Assembly (NCBI GenBank): GCA_902806595.1
Contig: CADCXC010000012.1
Coordinates: 930,001 to 994,000 of the forward strand
From: Pyrenopolyporus hunteri
Taxonomy: Eukaryota > Ascomycota > Sordariomycetes > Xylariales > Hypoxylaceae
DNA length: 64,000 nucleotides
Direction: 5' to 3'
The position numbers and the translations under genes are program-made. Position 1 is the first letter of the stretch. Every line of letters starts with the position of its first letter. Shown piece by piece: positions 11,267-23,077 of the stretch. The notes beneath the pieces were generated by a model that was not told the origin of the DNA, ran no database searches, and saw only the letters and a program-made list of their open reading frames with translations.

Positions 11267-14200
11267 CTTGCTGGCGTTTGCCAAGAGGCAGACGTTAGCA
11301 TGGGAGTGGGAGAGGAGAAATAACACGTGTCACCAGTCTTCAGTTGTTCAAGTACAAACACAATCACCCAGTACATTGTGGAGGAGGATACAATGGGATT
11401 CAGTTGTCACGGAGAAGTTACGAAGAAGATTCGACGAGACTCTGAGTCCAAGGTAAACATGAAGTTACAAGTCTATTATAATGTATCGACGACTGACCCA
11501 GACTGGTCTGACCTTCCGTGACGGTATAGAAGTTGATTGGATTGGTGACATACCTTGGTTGAACTAAGAAATGAATTGCTATGTTGCAAGTGAACTTGAT
11601 GTTTATCACACAGCGGGATAGTTGGGTCTGGATGGGGATTAGTAGGACGCGACTTAGGGCAGGCGGGTAGATGGTTACCTTTCAAGAGGAGAGAGAGATA
11701 GTGGATGATGATAGGCGTCTTTGACGATGGAAGAACGCGACGAATGATACTTGAAGTGGGATACTTGAAGTGGGATACTTGAAGTAGAATACTTTGCACC
11801 AAGTCTGGTTAACAAAAAGGTTCTGCAGGTGCGACGCGTTAGAAGTCAAGTTCCGCTATTGAACATAACAAGGAAGAAATTATTTTGATTAAAAGGAATG
11901 GCGACGCATGAGGAAGGGAGAATTAATGTTGATGGTACAGGTAGAGAATGAAAAAGAGTGTGGTGTGTTGAGGGAGTTGAGAGGTAGGGCGGCGTGGTGG
12001 GGGATGAGAAAGATAGGTAGACGAAAAGGAAAGACGAAAAGAAAATTGTGCGGCTAGGCAACCAGGTACCTAGGTAACTCACCGAGGGGTACTAGGGCAA
12101 GAGTAAATTGTCTTCTCAAGCCCTACACACGGCGATATAGAAAAAATAAAATAAAATAAAATAAAGTTGTTGTGGGAGAGTTGCGTGGAAGACAAGAGAA
12201 GAAACGATGCTGGGGAAACGATTGTAGTGGGGAGTTTTGGTTGGCTGAACCAAATGGTTAGGCGCCGGAAATAGAGAGAAAGAGTTACCTCGGCAGAGAG
12301 TGATGGTATGTTCAGAGACGGGGAAGAAGAATAATAACAAGAAGGGGCGTTCGTGTAGGAAATTTGAAAAAAAAAAAAAAAAAAAGTGCGTGGTGTAGAG
12401 GAGAGACGTAGATGAGTAGCCATGAACGGAATCTGGGGTGGGGGGTTTTGCACGCAACAGTGAAGTCGCGTTGAACTTGGGAAAGCACGCGGAAATGAGA
12501 CGCGTATTGGTCGACGAAGGAGAGGTAGGTACTTACTTGCCTTGAGTTCACTAGAACAGAGAGAAACGCTGTACGCGTGGAAGAGGGAGACTGGTCGCGC
12601 TGAACTGAAAATGAAGATGATAAAAGGTAGATAGAAAGACGATGATGATGATGATGTTGATGTCGATAATACTTCGAGACAAGAACGGCGATACAAGAAG
12701 GTCAAGAAGATCAAGAACTAGAGTTAACTTTCAAAACCGTCTGGACTCGAGGTGGTTGAGGAGACGAAGTTGTAGGAGAAAAGTGGGAGAGGAGAGAACG
12801 AGGTGGGTTGGGTTGAGAGGTAAGTAGACCGCCGCTGGGAGTGGCAGATGGCAGATGGCAGAATAAGACTGCCGCCTTGGACGAAAGCGGTGAAACGAGC
12901 CTCTCTACCTTCACTTTTTGGCAGTTGCAAAGGTAGGTACGGTTGCTAGGGCTTAAGTCGAACGTGTCAGGTCTCGACGAGGTACCTAGAACTGCTGGAA
13001 GAAGTAATCCCTATAGCGGTATTAGAGGTACGGACCCTCTACTTGCCCCCCTTCCCTTGAACTGGAATTTCCCTTTACGTGCAAGCTTGTGACGCTTGCC
13101 CTCTTCAGTCTATCCATTGTTTCGTCCTGTACGCTAGCCCTAAGTATGTCCAGTTATCCGTAGCAGTAGACCCAGCTGTCATCTCGATATGTCTCCCTGT
13201 GGAAACCTCTATACGCAGGTACCTATCCTTGTAATTTCCTCTTTTGTCCACTCGCCGTGCACGCACTAAAGAATCGAGAAGGGACATTCATATGGGGCCT
13301 TGGCTGTGATATTATTCTACTTCTTGTACCTTTCTAGTAGTCTAACTGGAACGCTATCTTGCTAACTAGCCTTGTGACTTCTGTACCTAGAACCGTGGTA
13401 AAGAAGCTGCCCTTTTATTTCCCCACTGTCCACTCCCCTGTTACCTTAAGGTACATCTCTTAGAACAGATTATTCAGTTTCTAGGCCCTATGAATTAGGA
13501 GGAGTCTCCCGGGGAAATACAAAATAACTATTAGAAAAAGCTCTGATTCAGGTCGTTGATATGTAGAGTACCTACCTAGGTACGGGTTTCAACGCCCTGG
13601 CTACGTATCTTAATAGAACCCACTTGGGTCGCCAAATACCTCTGTAAATGGCACAATAAAACCTTGGAGATGTAATCCCTTGATCCTCCATAGGCCGCTA
13701 TTGCCTCCATGACATATACGTTCGGTACCTCTGGGTAACCGTCGAAACTCCTGTTCCATTCGCCCCAGATATTTGGTGCAACAGTTTGTCAAAGTTCATC
13801 TTTATGCTTAATTTTGGGTCCTGATTACAATCATACCTTAGAAGGGCTCTAGAAGTAGAGGAAGTAGCTAGATGGCGTGTTTCCTGTTCTTGTCACGCTA
13901 AAGTCGCTTTACGGTACCTACACTTCGCCATTCCAACCCTTAGAGCCAGTTACACATGGAAATAGGGGTAGAAATAGGAAGAGTAAGCAAATTCTTAGGT
14001 TAGGTAAATCCTTCTTTCCATATCCCGCTGCAAATCTTCGTGGTAGAGGTACCTGAGGTACCTAATGAGGGAAGGCGAACTAGTCGGGATCGGGAGCTGA
14101 AGTCAAGCTCTGTAGTACGTCGGGCTTGGCGTTCCCGCCGGTTTGTTGACTTCGGCCCCACTCCACGACGGCAGAGGTTGCTGCCCTAAGGAGTTCGGTA

Positions 14201-15220
14201 TGATCGGCGGTGGAGAGACACCTACGGGAGGCAGGCTAAACCGAGTTTATCTATATTAGTAGGTAGCTCTTTTTTTATTTTTACGCCATCCCTCCTGTTT
14301 TTGTGGATATCTTACGTAGGGTGAGGACCAAGGTTTGTGTAACTTGCTTTTGCTGTCGCTTTCTTTATATTTACAACTCGATCCCATAGGACAGACATTC
14401 ATGAATACAGAATTTGGCTTATTATGCTTAGTTTATGCTTAGGTTTATCAAAATCTAGACATTATGTATAATGAGCACCCCACCTAGTAAGCTGTGTAGC
14501 GACATCAGAGCTGGGTTTGATTTTTCCCTTACTGTCTTCCCCGGTCTGTGGCATCATCCAATCTCGTCAAGCTGCCAAAAGCGGAGGCATAGGACGCCCC
14601 TGAAGCCGGATATTGGGAACCCTAGAAAATATATCGGCCGGCGTGATGTAGGATTAGACGCATCGGATCGTAGTCATTGGACTTCGAGATGCAGTAGCTG
14701 CAATCTCGAATCCACACTTGGCGCTACGTCAGGGAGCTAATCTTGGCAAGGGACCGAGCTAGGGTTCGTTAGACGAGGCGTAGACGAGAGCCACGGGAAT
14801 GGAAGCGATTTATGCATGGGGGGAAGGGGGGGTGGGAAATCTCGAGTTTCTGCTGTGATCACAAAAAGCAAACAGATGATGCGAAAAAATAGCATTCAAT
14901 TCATGCTACGTAAGGGATCGCAATTCGCAGTAAAGGAGTGGCTAGCGATTAGCTACAACACACTTCTCTTCCCCTCCCATTCCCTCAACCCTGCTTCTCC
15001 AACCCCTAAAATCCTCCCAGACGCACAACCATGCGTGTTGTTGGTACCATCATGATAGAACGATTTCCGACGACCCGAGAGATTAAAGGTAGTATTGAAT
15101 ACACGAGGTGAATTGTAGTTATCGTTGTTGTTTTTGTTGCCGATTATAGCGAAAACCAGTGAGGGGTAACGAACTCATCCCCTGAATTTGCTCCACAGTG
15201 GTGCATGGCGAATGGTTCGC
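11267..15220. other. Long intergenic region with simple repeats
   Basis: The first ~1.5 kb is probably the promoter and spliced leader of the minus-strand membrane-protein gene. It holds three 14-bp tandem units (GATACTTGAAGTGG) at 11746-11789, a short TAAAA run near 12145-12165, poly-A at 12368-12385 and a GATGAT run near 12640-12655. From 13 to 15.2 kb I see only scattered GGTACCTA units and short chance frames. The minus-strand frame at 12079-12714 is Ser/Phe-rich low complexity and not credible as a gene. Confidence 0.5.
11746..11789. repeat. Tandem 14-bp repeat, three copies
   Basis: GATACTTGAAGTGG occurs twice exactly and once with a change near its end, head to tail, followed by a degenerate fourth start (AATACTT). 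It sits in the presumed upstream region of the minus-strand membrane-protein gene. Confidence 0.8.
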
Positions 15221-15467
15221 TTATTTGCCGCAAGAGCAGTCAGTGCCGCATTGGCCTAATAGGAGGAAAGCAGTTAGCATCGTCTAGAAAATTCTAGTGG
15301 TAAGGGCCATGCCAGATCTGACGAGATCTTACGACATGTAGGAACGTGATGATTAGGGCCAGAGAGGACGCTGTTGAGGACTATGATCATGCTGATGATA
15401 GCGGGGTTGCTTGGGAGAACGGTGGGTGTGACTTACAGTTGTCAGCGCAGCCGCAGTCGCCCTTCAT
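15221..15467 (-). CDS. Metallothionein (copper type), 21 residues, one intron
   Basis: Exon 1 (15467-15437) begins MKGDCGCADN and ends in the first base of a Cys codon. A 181-bp intron (15436-15256) has a GTAAGT donor, a GATGCTAACTG branch site and a TATTAG acceptor. Exon 2 (15255-15221) completes that Cys and encodes QCGTDCSCGK and a TAA. The six Cys lie at 5, 7, 11, 13, 17 and 19, three Cys-x-Cys pairs, with no aromatic residues, as in the very short fungal copper metallothioneins (Neurospora Cu-MT, Magnaporthe Mmt1). It should bind Cu(I) or Zn(II) in the cytosol for detoxification, storage or wall and oxidative-stress functions. A TATA box lies about 155 bp upstream. Such short coding exons are missed by length-based gene finding. 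The splice signals and the Cys pattern agree independently. Confidence 0.9.
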
Positions 15468-15618
15468 TTTGAATGGTGGTTTGGTTTGGTTGCTGGTGAA
15501 AATAACTTTTCGTGGTCTTTTGTTCGTCAGAGTTGATCTCGTCTGGATCTGGTTCGTAGTGGTATGCGTTCGTGTGTGCTGAATTAGAAAGTTGGCAGAA
15601 GAGAGGAGCTTCGGCAAC

Positions 15619-15626
15619 CTTTTATA
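15619..15626 (-). promoter_or_regulatory. TATA box of the metallothionein gene
   Basis: The minus strand reads CTTATAAAAGG here, a clear TATAAAAG box about 155 bp before the ATG. That fits an inducible, highly expressed small gene with a leader of about 120 bases. No metal-response element is identified. Confidence 0.65.
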
Positions 15627-17424
15627 AGTTGACGGGTCTTCGATAAGTGGGTCCGTGGGTATTCCGAATCGGGGCGCATATAGTGGTGGTTGGCCAATCA
15701 GAGGCGCCGTTGACAATGCGCTGTTTGTGCGGGGTTCACGCTTCTTTTCAGCGCGATGTTGTCGCCCTGTCTAACCACACCACCACCTACACGCCCCAAA
15801 AGAAACCCACTAACCATAACCCCCAATACAGAAGCTGACTTTCAGTTAGTGGGCTTGGCCACCGGACCAACCCCCTAGCAACAACAATGCAGCCCCCCTG
15901 GAATGGGTTCGAATCGCCAATCAACTAAGACATAGTGTATGGCCCAGCACGCACAAGTCGCGCAAAGGAGTCACATTTACGGAAGTTTAAGAAGTGATAA
16001 GTTTCAAAGGAAGTTGATATTACGTATCCGGAGCTCGCTATCTAGGCATTGCACATATCGTATAACTACCAGGTGTCTTTCAGGGGTTCTCTTTCTTATC
16101 TCATGACCCCGTTCTCATCCAGTGGCAAGCCAAACTGCGACAATTGTGCGCTATCGTCAGCCTGTCGATCCTAGACGCCTTTGTCTCCCTGTTTCCCCAG
16201 TTTCCCTTTTTAGCAATCCTATGACGCCAGGTTGAGACGCCCATTATCCATCTGAGTGGTTCGGGAGTCATCCAAGTGGCTCTTCATTTATATCGTTTAT
16301 ACAATACGTACAACGGTGATCTCTTCGCTATCTCGGTGCCACTTAAACTAGGTCATCTCCCCAGAACCAGGCACACTAAGGGGATGGTCCGGACCAGATG
16401 GCGAAGGGGGGTCCCAACCTTCGATCCACGCCATGGGTAGTCTATGTAATATCACATCGCACAGCATAGGCTGCCTTATCTTTTTTCCCCTATAGGATTC
16501 TCCCCGCGTTTCCAAGGTCCCCGAAGCCGTCCGATGCGCCGGTCCCCTTCTCCCCCGCAGTTTGATTCGCGACGATTTACGACTTCACGGAGCCGAAGAA
16601 AGCGAAGCGTGCGTTTCCCCATAACGGCTGGTTAGAGTGTCGCCCACCATCCTGAGCTAGTTTTCATTCGAGCGGCCGTTCCCTTCATTCCCCATTTATT
16701 TACTCCATAGCGCAGGCCCGTAGGCCCTGCTTACACCGCGTGTAAGCCGGGGGTGTCGTGGGATGCACGACAGACAGATGCATGCGCTACCGTTGCATTG
16801 CAGATCCCCTAACCGTCCACCATTCGCCATCCGCGGTTCGCGAAGCCTTAGTAACTCCTTACCACTGCTGAACCCGCCTTCCTCCCTTCTCTCAACACTT
16901 TCTAGAAACTACAACAGCTTTCTACGTCTCCGAGCAGGCTGTGTGTGTGTGCGACGATGTTACATCCGTAAGCCGGATTCCATCGGTCGTAATATTTAAT
17001 CCCCAAATCAGCGTCGCAGTCCTCCCACGTTCTCGGTAGGCATCTGACATACGTCTTGGCCTGGGTACGCTACCCCGTCTTATCGGAACTCGATGCGGGA
17101 TATTCGGATTTGAATTTGTACTGTTGTTGCGACTTGGCAGAGCGTAGTACTCGTCCCCTAGCCACTTACGAGAGTATAACTACTTCATATTTACCGGGTA
17201 TGGTAGATCAACAAATCTATACGCGGCTGAGACGCTCAATAGGATCCTGGCGTGGACAGCGTGTTAGTATTACCATCACCATTGGACCCGTTGAATAGGG
17301 CGAACGTAATAAAATCGTCAGAATATTTGATAACGTTTACGTGGACTTTCGAACCGTAGGGCGGGATGATGCATATAGATATGCAAAGGGACAAGCCGGG
17401 TCGGGTGCGGCCGTGGATTACCCA

Positions 17425-17427
<3 letters not shown>

Positions 17428-17459
<32 letters not shown>
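17428..17459. repeat. GT dinucleotide microsatellite
   Basis: Sixteen uninterrupted GT units, followed by CTGTATATGTGTG. Confidence 0.95.
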
Positions 17460-17460
<1 letters not shown>

Positions 17461-18962
17461 TGTATATGTGTGCTATAGCAGGGTAGGCAGTAGTACATGG
17501 CTTGCCACGGGCGGCTATGTGCCAGGGGTTCGTGGTCACCTGGTCTGACGCCGCTTCCTCTTACAGCCCTAACCCAAGGACTTCTGGTTGTTATGATGTG
17601 GAATCAGACCAGCAATCACCTTAAATCATACTCGTGTTCCGGTCTAGGACTTAGAACTGTGCTTGACTGGATGAAAGAGTCTCGGCATATCTCTATGTTT
17701 ACGATATTTGGCTCAGAATATAAGACAGCAGGAGACAAGCTGGAAAATAATGGTAAAGCCCAGTCAGCAGGGCTAGGACTCAGTAGCTGCAATGTTACAT
17801 TTTAAAGCAAGGCTGCATCAATATGGTAGGTACCCAGTTTCGGGCTTGATATTAACAAGAAAGGGGCATAAGCCGCTTCGACAAATGAGACGGCATCTAT
17901 TTCCGAAACCTAGACCGTGAATTCCCATCGTATATTCCTAGCCTTACCATAGGCTTCCGAGTGCTCACTTTCCCGGCTTCAGGCAGTTCGAATGAAATCT
18001 ACGAATACTACTGACTGATTAATATCAACTTGTATACGCGTAAGGCGCCTTAACATATTAGCTAATTAAAAGGGGTGGTGTAACGTATTCTTCTACAATG
18101 GCGATACTATCATCCCAGGTCTCTCCCTTTCTCGAAGGACATGAAATTTGGACCAACAGTAATAGAGAGCGACTACGGCCGAATTTCCACATACGCTATA
18201 GCTTCAGTTATTATTCCAATACAGTCCTAGTATTTCCCTGACCTGCTCGCCCTGTTCTCGAACAGGTGCTTCCATTTATCGGCTGCTATCGCGGCAAGGT
18301 TCAACACTTTGGGATGACATGATGCGTGCGAAAGCTCCCGAGACATTTCCAATTTATATTTTGCGTCTACTGCTGATTCCGGTTCAAAAGACATCAGCTG
18401 CAGTTTACGGAACTAGAGGTCATTAGGCCAAAGCGCAGAAAGCGAGCTATGTCCTGCTGAGCCAATCGAAAGGACGAGCAAACGTAAGTGACTGCATGAT
18501 TCCTACGATAATATGAAATTCCTTACGTTCTCGCTTTATATTCCACGTCCGGTAGGTTCTCTCCGAGAGTAAATTAGTCTGCTACATTACAATATTCTAC
18601 TGTAATACCAGTCTGTGATAGCCTCCATCACCCATTAGCACCCCTTATATTGTACAATCTATTTTAAATTTATCAACCGAAGGGAACAGGCCATTTCATC
18701 GCCGTTTCTCAATTCCATGGAGTCCGAGCACCCCATATCGTACGTTGAGAAGACTTGTCTGCTCAGGGTGTTCTAATTCTAATGATAGGTAGGTAGCCTT
18801 AGTGCATTACTTCTGTCAATCGACCCCTGTTTTCGAGAAGTCTAAAATCTCACGCTCCCGGGGACTATGCGCCTTAGCCGGTTCAACCGGTTACAAAGGG
18901 GGTCACCACTGCAAGAAGAGCAGTCCACAGTCACGAGATAGAAACATCACAGCTTAGCTCAC

Positions 18963-20706
18963 TCACGCCTGATCCCGTCCGAGGAACCGCAGCCATGACT
19001 CCAAATCAGCCACGAAGCCCTCTGCTAGAGCCTCGTCGGCAGAGTTACCGTCCCAGCAGCAGGACACGTAGAGGTCCCCACCCTTCGCAGAAGTGGTAGA
19101 GATGGCCAGCGCCGAACCGTGGACCTGGGAACTGATAGGGAACACGGCGCGGTCGATGGTCCACTTGTTCTTAGTCTCGGTGGTGTTGCCGTTCTCGTCG
19201 GTGCCGGAGGAAGTGGGGATAAGACCGCCGTCGATAACTCCGAGGTTAGAGATATCGAGCGCTCGAGCTCTAGGCTTGCTCAGCCAGTCCTTCATCAGCG
19301 CGCGGTAGTCCGGGATGAACTTCATCAGGCCCATCTGGTCGTTCTTGGTATCCGCGAGCCTCTTTTGTAAATCTGCACGCACTTGCTTCGCGGCGGGCCA
19401 GATAAGCGGCTCGAGGGCGCGTATGCGGCGTTCACTCTCATCCTTTGCCGCATTGTCATCTTTTTCTTTCTCCTTCGCTTCTCCCCCTTCCTCTCCATTC
19501 CCCTGCCCGCCCCCCTGCGCAGCACTATCCGCAGCAGCAGCCCTAACCTTCGCAACCCACTCTCTGTCAAACGCATGTGCCACCGTCGTCACATAATTCC
19601 CCATCGTCCTCTTCACATCCACGCCTCTCTCCACCACAACTTTCTTCCCCTTCTTACTCAGAGCACCCGCCATCAGCGGCCTCAGATTAACTATCGTCGA
19701 CGCCGCCAGCGCCCTCGCCTCCTCGGGCCTCAACCTCGTCGCGAGGCTCGCGTTCCCGAGTGCCTGCAGCAAGCCCGTCAGCGTGGTGCCGTGCGCGCGG
19801 CAAGCCGCGACGAGGTTCTGCAGCGTGCGAGCATCGACGCTGAACTGCCGGTAGGAAGAGGCGTATGCCCCGCGGCGGATCGGGGTCCATGATGCGCAGA
19901 GGTCGGTCTCGGCGGCGGTGTGAAAGACGGCGGGCTTGAACTCGCGCCAGAGGGTGGCGAGCGCGTAGCCGGGGGTGATGGGGAACCGGCACAGGGCGTG
20001 CAGCGGCGGGAGGAGGTCTCGGCGGCGCGAAGGGGGGACGGTCAGGATGCGGGTTTCGGGGTTGAATTCCTCTGGTGCCGGGGCGGTGCCGTCTGCTTCG
20101 TTTAGATGCCGGAGCAGATCCTCGTGCAGGATCTTGGCGCTGGTGCCGTCGATGGCCGCGTGCGCCCACTCGAACATCACATCTAGGAACGACCCGCCCT
20201 CGACGGTGAGCACGAGGATGCGCCATAAAGGCGCCGTTTCGGGCTGCGGGACCGAGATGTTGAGGCGGCTCTTGATTACCGCGACAATCTCGGCCTCGTA
20301 ATCCACGTCGCCGCCTACGTAGCGCCACTCGATATGCTTGGAGAAGTCGACGGCGCTCAGCTCTGTGAAGATAGGCTTGCGGTCGTGTTCGCCGCGTAGC
20401 CCGACGCGTAAAAAGGGGTGCTCGAGAACTATCCGCGCGATGGTCGACTCTACTTTTCGTTGGACCGCAGTCTGAGCCTCTGGTCCTAGGAGAGTGGTAG
20501 GTACGCCGAACCGACACATGAGCATGGAGCTGCGATATATGTCTAGCGACTGCATAGCTGCCTCGAAGCGTTCCCTAGTATTCGTAAGAGGAAAGATCGG
20601 GTTTGGTGATGTTAAAGGGTTGTTGAGCTTACAAGTATCCTAGGGGTCTGAGGGCCCTTGCTTTGGGAGCCTTGCTCGATTTCTTCCCATCTTCAGCGCT
20701 GTTCAT
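18963..20706 (-). CDS. Alcohol acetyltransferase-like protein (AATase/ATF family, condensation-type fold)
   Basis: Two exons: 20706-20633 and 20574-18963, giving 561 aa; the 58-bp intron (GTAAGC...ACTAG) joins RPLGY to LERFEAAMQSLD. The start of such proteins is typically a short tail, then an LExxxxA helix, as here. The acyl-transfer motif HxxxDG is seen as HAAIDG (His163, Asp167), in the context WAHAAIDGTSAKIL. The N-terminal lobe holds VLEHPFLRVGL and the C-terminal half SNLGVIDGG and a final DLESWL helix, matching the AATase family layout. A charged low-complexity insert (Gly/Glu/Lys/Asp, about residues 375-400) looks like a surface loop. Members transfer acetyl groups to alcohols or other small acceptors; the real substrate cannot be read from sequence. 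It has no biosynthetic-cluster neighbours. Confidence 0.85.
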
Positions 20707-21786
20707 CTTTGCGTGGGTGTGAAAAGTCTCCAATACGAGTTGAAATCAAGCTGATGTTCTTAGTAGAGTTTCTATCTATGTAAGTGTTACTATGGCTGTT
20801 AGGGCGACGGGGGACAACAAAGTATACAAGGGAACTAGGGTATTAAAACTATAACTACCAAGGTAAGCCGAAAATCACACGTCGTGTAGTCTATGAATAT
20901 CTACTAGGTACCAAGGCAATTTTATCTTCAACCTACACCCATCTACATATACGTGATTCCGTTCTCACGCAAGTTCGGTCTCCTCGGGCGCCACGGCCAC
21001 CGAGACAGCGGTAGTTGAGTACATACCTAAGGCACCGTGTAAAGGGGCCCGAGAAAACTGATCGAATCATATCGTCCCGGAGTGGCGCAGCAGGATCCGC
21101 GTCCCCACCGTTTCATCGGCGGCGCGAATGATGCCTACAGATGACCCCTGCTTAGAAGCATGTAGGAGTGCTGGACTTTTGGCGGGTGAGACTAGTAGGA
21201 CATTTACAGGCTGTTCGAGACGAACCCGACTGAGAAGCCAGGTATATCAAATTCGATGCTCGGTAACCGACCGGTACAATTTAACAAAGCATCTGAGCTC
21301 ACTCTGCCAAGTTCTCGCATACGTCGCAATCGGATAAGTTCAGATCTAAGAGGACAGTGCCCAAGGTTAATATAATAATAATAATCGGCCATCATTAAAA
21401 GGGGAGAAACCAGCGGGACGAGGACCAAGTTCGTTGTATTGTCTTATATACCCACCTACGGGTAGATGACAGGCAGCATGTCCACGCACATGCATACCTA
21501 GGTATTGTCTAGAAATTAGTACAACGCAAACTCCAAGTCCAACGTGAGAACCTATCCCGATATCCTTTCTAAGCACCTCAGGTGCTTTCCCTGGGGCTTG
21601 ATATCGAACCGCACCACAATCCGTCCTTAACGCCGTGTGATGCATTGTCAAGCCCCGCAAATGCTGCCGAAACGACCGAAAACGAATTATGAAATCAAGT
21701 ATTTACAGCGAATTGTAATGGTGGAGTAGACCAACCATGCGTCTTGGAAGCACGGAAGCAGAGCTGGAGTAGTCGCTCCCGTCCGT
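20707..21786. other. Intergenic, no gene seen
   Basis: Between two minus-strand genes. It should hold the promoter of the acetyltransferase-like gene and the terminator of the chromodomain gene. Short open stretches at 21128-21660 overlap on both strands and show no protein-like pattern. Confidence 0.5.
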
Positions 21787-23077
21787 CTACTCAGTTCGTG
21801 GCTTCTTATTTCGGCCGCGTCGGACGAGGAAATTCTCGCGTCCGCCGGCATCGTTCCAGTACTGCTCTAGGATCGCGGGGGCGATCTTCTTCACCTTAGC
21901 TTCGGCTTCCACCGACGTCTCGCCGGGCGCGGTCGAATGACCAACCCACTGGACCTCGAGTTCAAAACCGCCTCTTTGCTTCTTCTCATGACCGAGGATC
22001 TTGAATACGTGGTAAGTCTCAGGGGGCGCATCCTTGGGCTTGATGAAAAGAGCGTTGATGCGGCCACCTTGGGATTTCCAGTATGTATAGAGCATATCGG
22101 CCGCGCCTTTCTGGATCTCTTCCTCGAGTTCCCAGGTGGCTTCCTCCTCACTCTCGCCGACCCAGTGGACAAGGAGCTCGACCCTACCGTCTTGCGCCAT
22201 TCGATGTTTCAGTAAAGCTTGGATTTCTTGCTCGTCGCGCTCGTCGACCTCGGGCTGCTTTTGTTCCGCTTGTCCCACTCCGGTCTGCTTGTCTTTCCCT
22301 TTACCTTTGCCTTTAGCATCATCTCCCACAGTTGTCTTGTCGGCAGGCTCAGGTTCATCGGCAGCGGGGTGGCTAGGAGTCGCGATGGCGTTGTTGGCCG
22401 GGTCTGTAGTGGATATAACATCAGTATGTTGTCTAAGTGAAATACAGGATATACAGATAGGAAGATCGGATACGTACCAGAAGCACCCATATTGCTCACC
22501 GATGTCGCCGGGACGAGGGAATCCTTAGTAGACTCTTCTTGGGGTCGAGGGTGCAATCGTGCGGCTTGAGGGTCTTGCGCTCGAGCTAGGTTAGCCACGG
22601 CATCGACACGCGGGCTGTCTGCTGCATCGACTTTCTTAGCGCCGGAGGAGCGACCGCGGTGTTCTGTTACATAGGTATTAATGCTAGCCCAAACCAACAA
22701 AGAAGCACGGGTCTTTCAGGCATACTGTTAGTCTTGCTCGCTGACGAGGGACGTCCTTTAGTGCCAGAGCTTGGTGCTTCCGAGGAGATATGCGGTCGCA
22801 TTCGTTGGCTAGATGGTGTCTTTTGGGTCGAGTTGTCTGTTTGCTTTGGTGAGTTGACGTGTCTATGATAGCTAGGAGGGAGGGGGGGAAGAGGGGAGGG
22901 GGGATGGATATAATGGTCTGGGGTAAATAAAAAGCAAGTCGGCGCTATCTTACCGTCATCTAAGTCATCATAAGGGTCGCTCTTTGCTTTGCGCTTGATA
23001 CCACGCGAACCCTTATCGCCGTTAACTGATTTGGGCGCGGGTGACTTGGCCCAGATGTTGCCAATGAGGCTAGACAT
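21787..23077 (-). CDS. Tandem chromodomain protein
   Basis: Four exons: 23077-22954, 22836-22726, 22663-22478, 22403-21787, giving 345 aa; introns of 117, 62, 74 bp with GT-AG ends in phase. The first ~200 residues are polar, Ser/Lys/Pro-rich, and contain a KRKAK basic patch fit for nuclear import. Residues about 201-255 form a chromodomain (ELLVHWVGESEEEATWELEE, then a YTYWKSQGGR helix). A second, more divergent copy at about 269-329 keeps YHVFKILGHE, ELEVQWVG and LEQYWNDAGGR. The end is basic. Chromodomains bind methylated histone tails; whether both copies retain the aromatic cage cannot be decided here. This looks like a nuclear chromatin reader, though no catalytic domain is attached. 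Its exact family is unknown to me. Confidence 0.85.

Larger units (their letters stand above)
15468..18962. other. Intergenic: metallothionein promoter, microsatellite, no other gene seen
   Basis: Beyond the metallothionein promoter, no frame above about 100 codons and no recognisable coding pattern is present. A GT dinucleotide microsatellite occupies 17428-17459. The part near 18.9 kb is the 3' flank of the acetyltransferase gene. Confidence 0.5.

Noticed and set aside
12079..12714. 211-codon Ser/Phe-rich minus-strand frame
   Set aside because: Dominated by poly-F/S from T- and A-runs; no start context and no domain.
15905..15935. B-box-like GGTTCGAATCG
   Set aside because: The flanking T-stem bases do not pair and no A box or acceptor stem surrounds it.
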